This document shows, piece by piece, positions 5,483-5,610 of a stretch of 5,610 nucleotides of DNA. Each line of letters begins with the position of its first letter. Position 1 is the stretch's first letter. Both the position numbers and the translations under genes were made by a program. The notes beneath the pieces were generated by a model, which ran no database searches, was not told the DNA's origin, and saw only the letters and a program-made list of their open reading frames with translations. Source of the DNA: Deltaproteobacteria bacterium (GTDB lineage: Bacteria; Desulfobacterota; Deferrimicrobia; Deferrimicrobiales; Deferrimicrobiaceae); the NCBI GenBank assembly GCA_003513855.1, contig DOTC01000157.1:1-5610 (forward strand). The letters are read 5' to 3'.

Positions 5483-5610
5483 TTGAGGTCCCAGACGTGG
5501 TCCAGGCGAATTTCCTTATGCATCTTCCTGCTCTGGGGATTCCTGTCCCTTTCCGGCATGGAGGTTCTGCCCGATCCCCGGAAGATCGACCCGCTTGCGC
5601 TCGTCTCCGG
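5483..5610 (+). CDS. Secreted protein of unknown function, 5' part
   Basis: The frame is open to the window edge, giving 42 complete codons from TTG 5483, or 50 from the alternative GTG 5459. The N-terminus has basic residues (S-R-R), a hydrophobic core (ISLCIFLLWGFLSLSG) and then MEVLPDPRKIDPLALVSG, which reads as a Sec signal peptide followed by the start of a mature exported protein. TTG is preferred because GGAGG lies 9 bases before it; the GTG start would add eight residues rich in Arg. The gene follows the lipoprotein directly and is probably in the same operon. The KIDPL run resembles the opening seen before I9-like propeptides of some subtilases and the RVHPAFL run in the preceding lipoprotein, but too little sequence is present to name it. 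GspD or another T2SS gene cannot be excluded. Confidence 0.6.
   Translation, partial: MRSQTWSRRISLCIFLLWGFLSLSGMEVLPDPRKIDPLALVS

Overview
The window is a slice of a type II secretion system (T2SS) operon from a GC-rich Gram-negative bacterium. Every supported gene is on the + strand. They are packed with 4-11 base overlaps or gaps of at most 31 bases, so a single polycistronic message is likely. The GC-rich codon use, the form of GspN and the PilM/PilN-like GspL point towards a deltaproteobacterial lineage (Desulfuromonadota or a relative, possibly Myxococcota). This placement is an inference from gene style, not a database match.

Layout: (1) the 3' end of gspK, the minor pseudopilin at the pseudopilus tip; (2) a 506-residue exported protein with an N-terminal signal peptide, a body that reads as about seven beta-propeller blades, and a C-terminal tail of the form Ser-Gly-Cys / short hydrophobic helix / Arg-Lys cluster, which resembles the MYXO-CTERM, JDVT-CTERM and Synerg-CTERM class of sorting signals; (3) gspN; (4) gspL; (5) gspM; (6) a small lipoprotein that looks like two tandem peptidase-inhibitor-I9-like modules; (7) the 5' end of a further gene whose first residues form a signal peptide. 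There is no stretch of 300 bases without a gene. I see no RNA gene, CRISPR array, mobile element, convincing terminator or internal promoter.

How the parts fit: GspK caps the pseudopilus, and GspL and GspM form the inner-membrane platform that links it to the cytoplasmic ATPase. GspN is a membrane-anchored periplasmic accessory protein. The propeller protein is not a known T2SS component. Its tail belongs to a class of signals (GlyGly-CTERM, MYXO-CTERM) whose carriers depend on T2SS to reach the cell surface, so it is a candidate dedicated cargo or surface-anchored accessory encoded inside the machine's operon. The I9-like lipoprotein and the signal-peptide gene after it may be a second functional pair, perhaps related to a secreted subtilase. 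That last idea is speculative because the downstream gene is cut off after about 42 codons.
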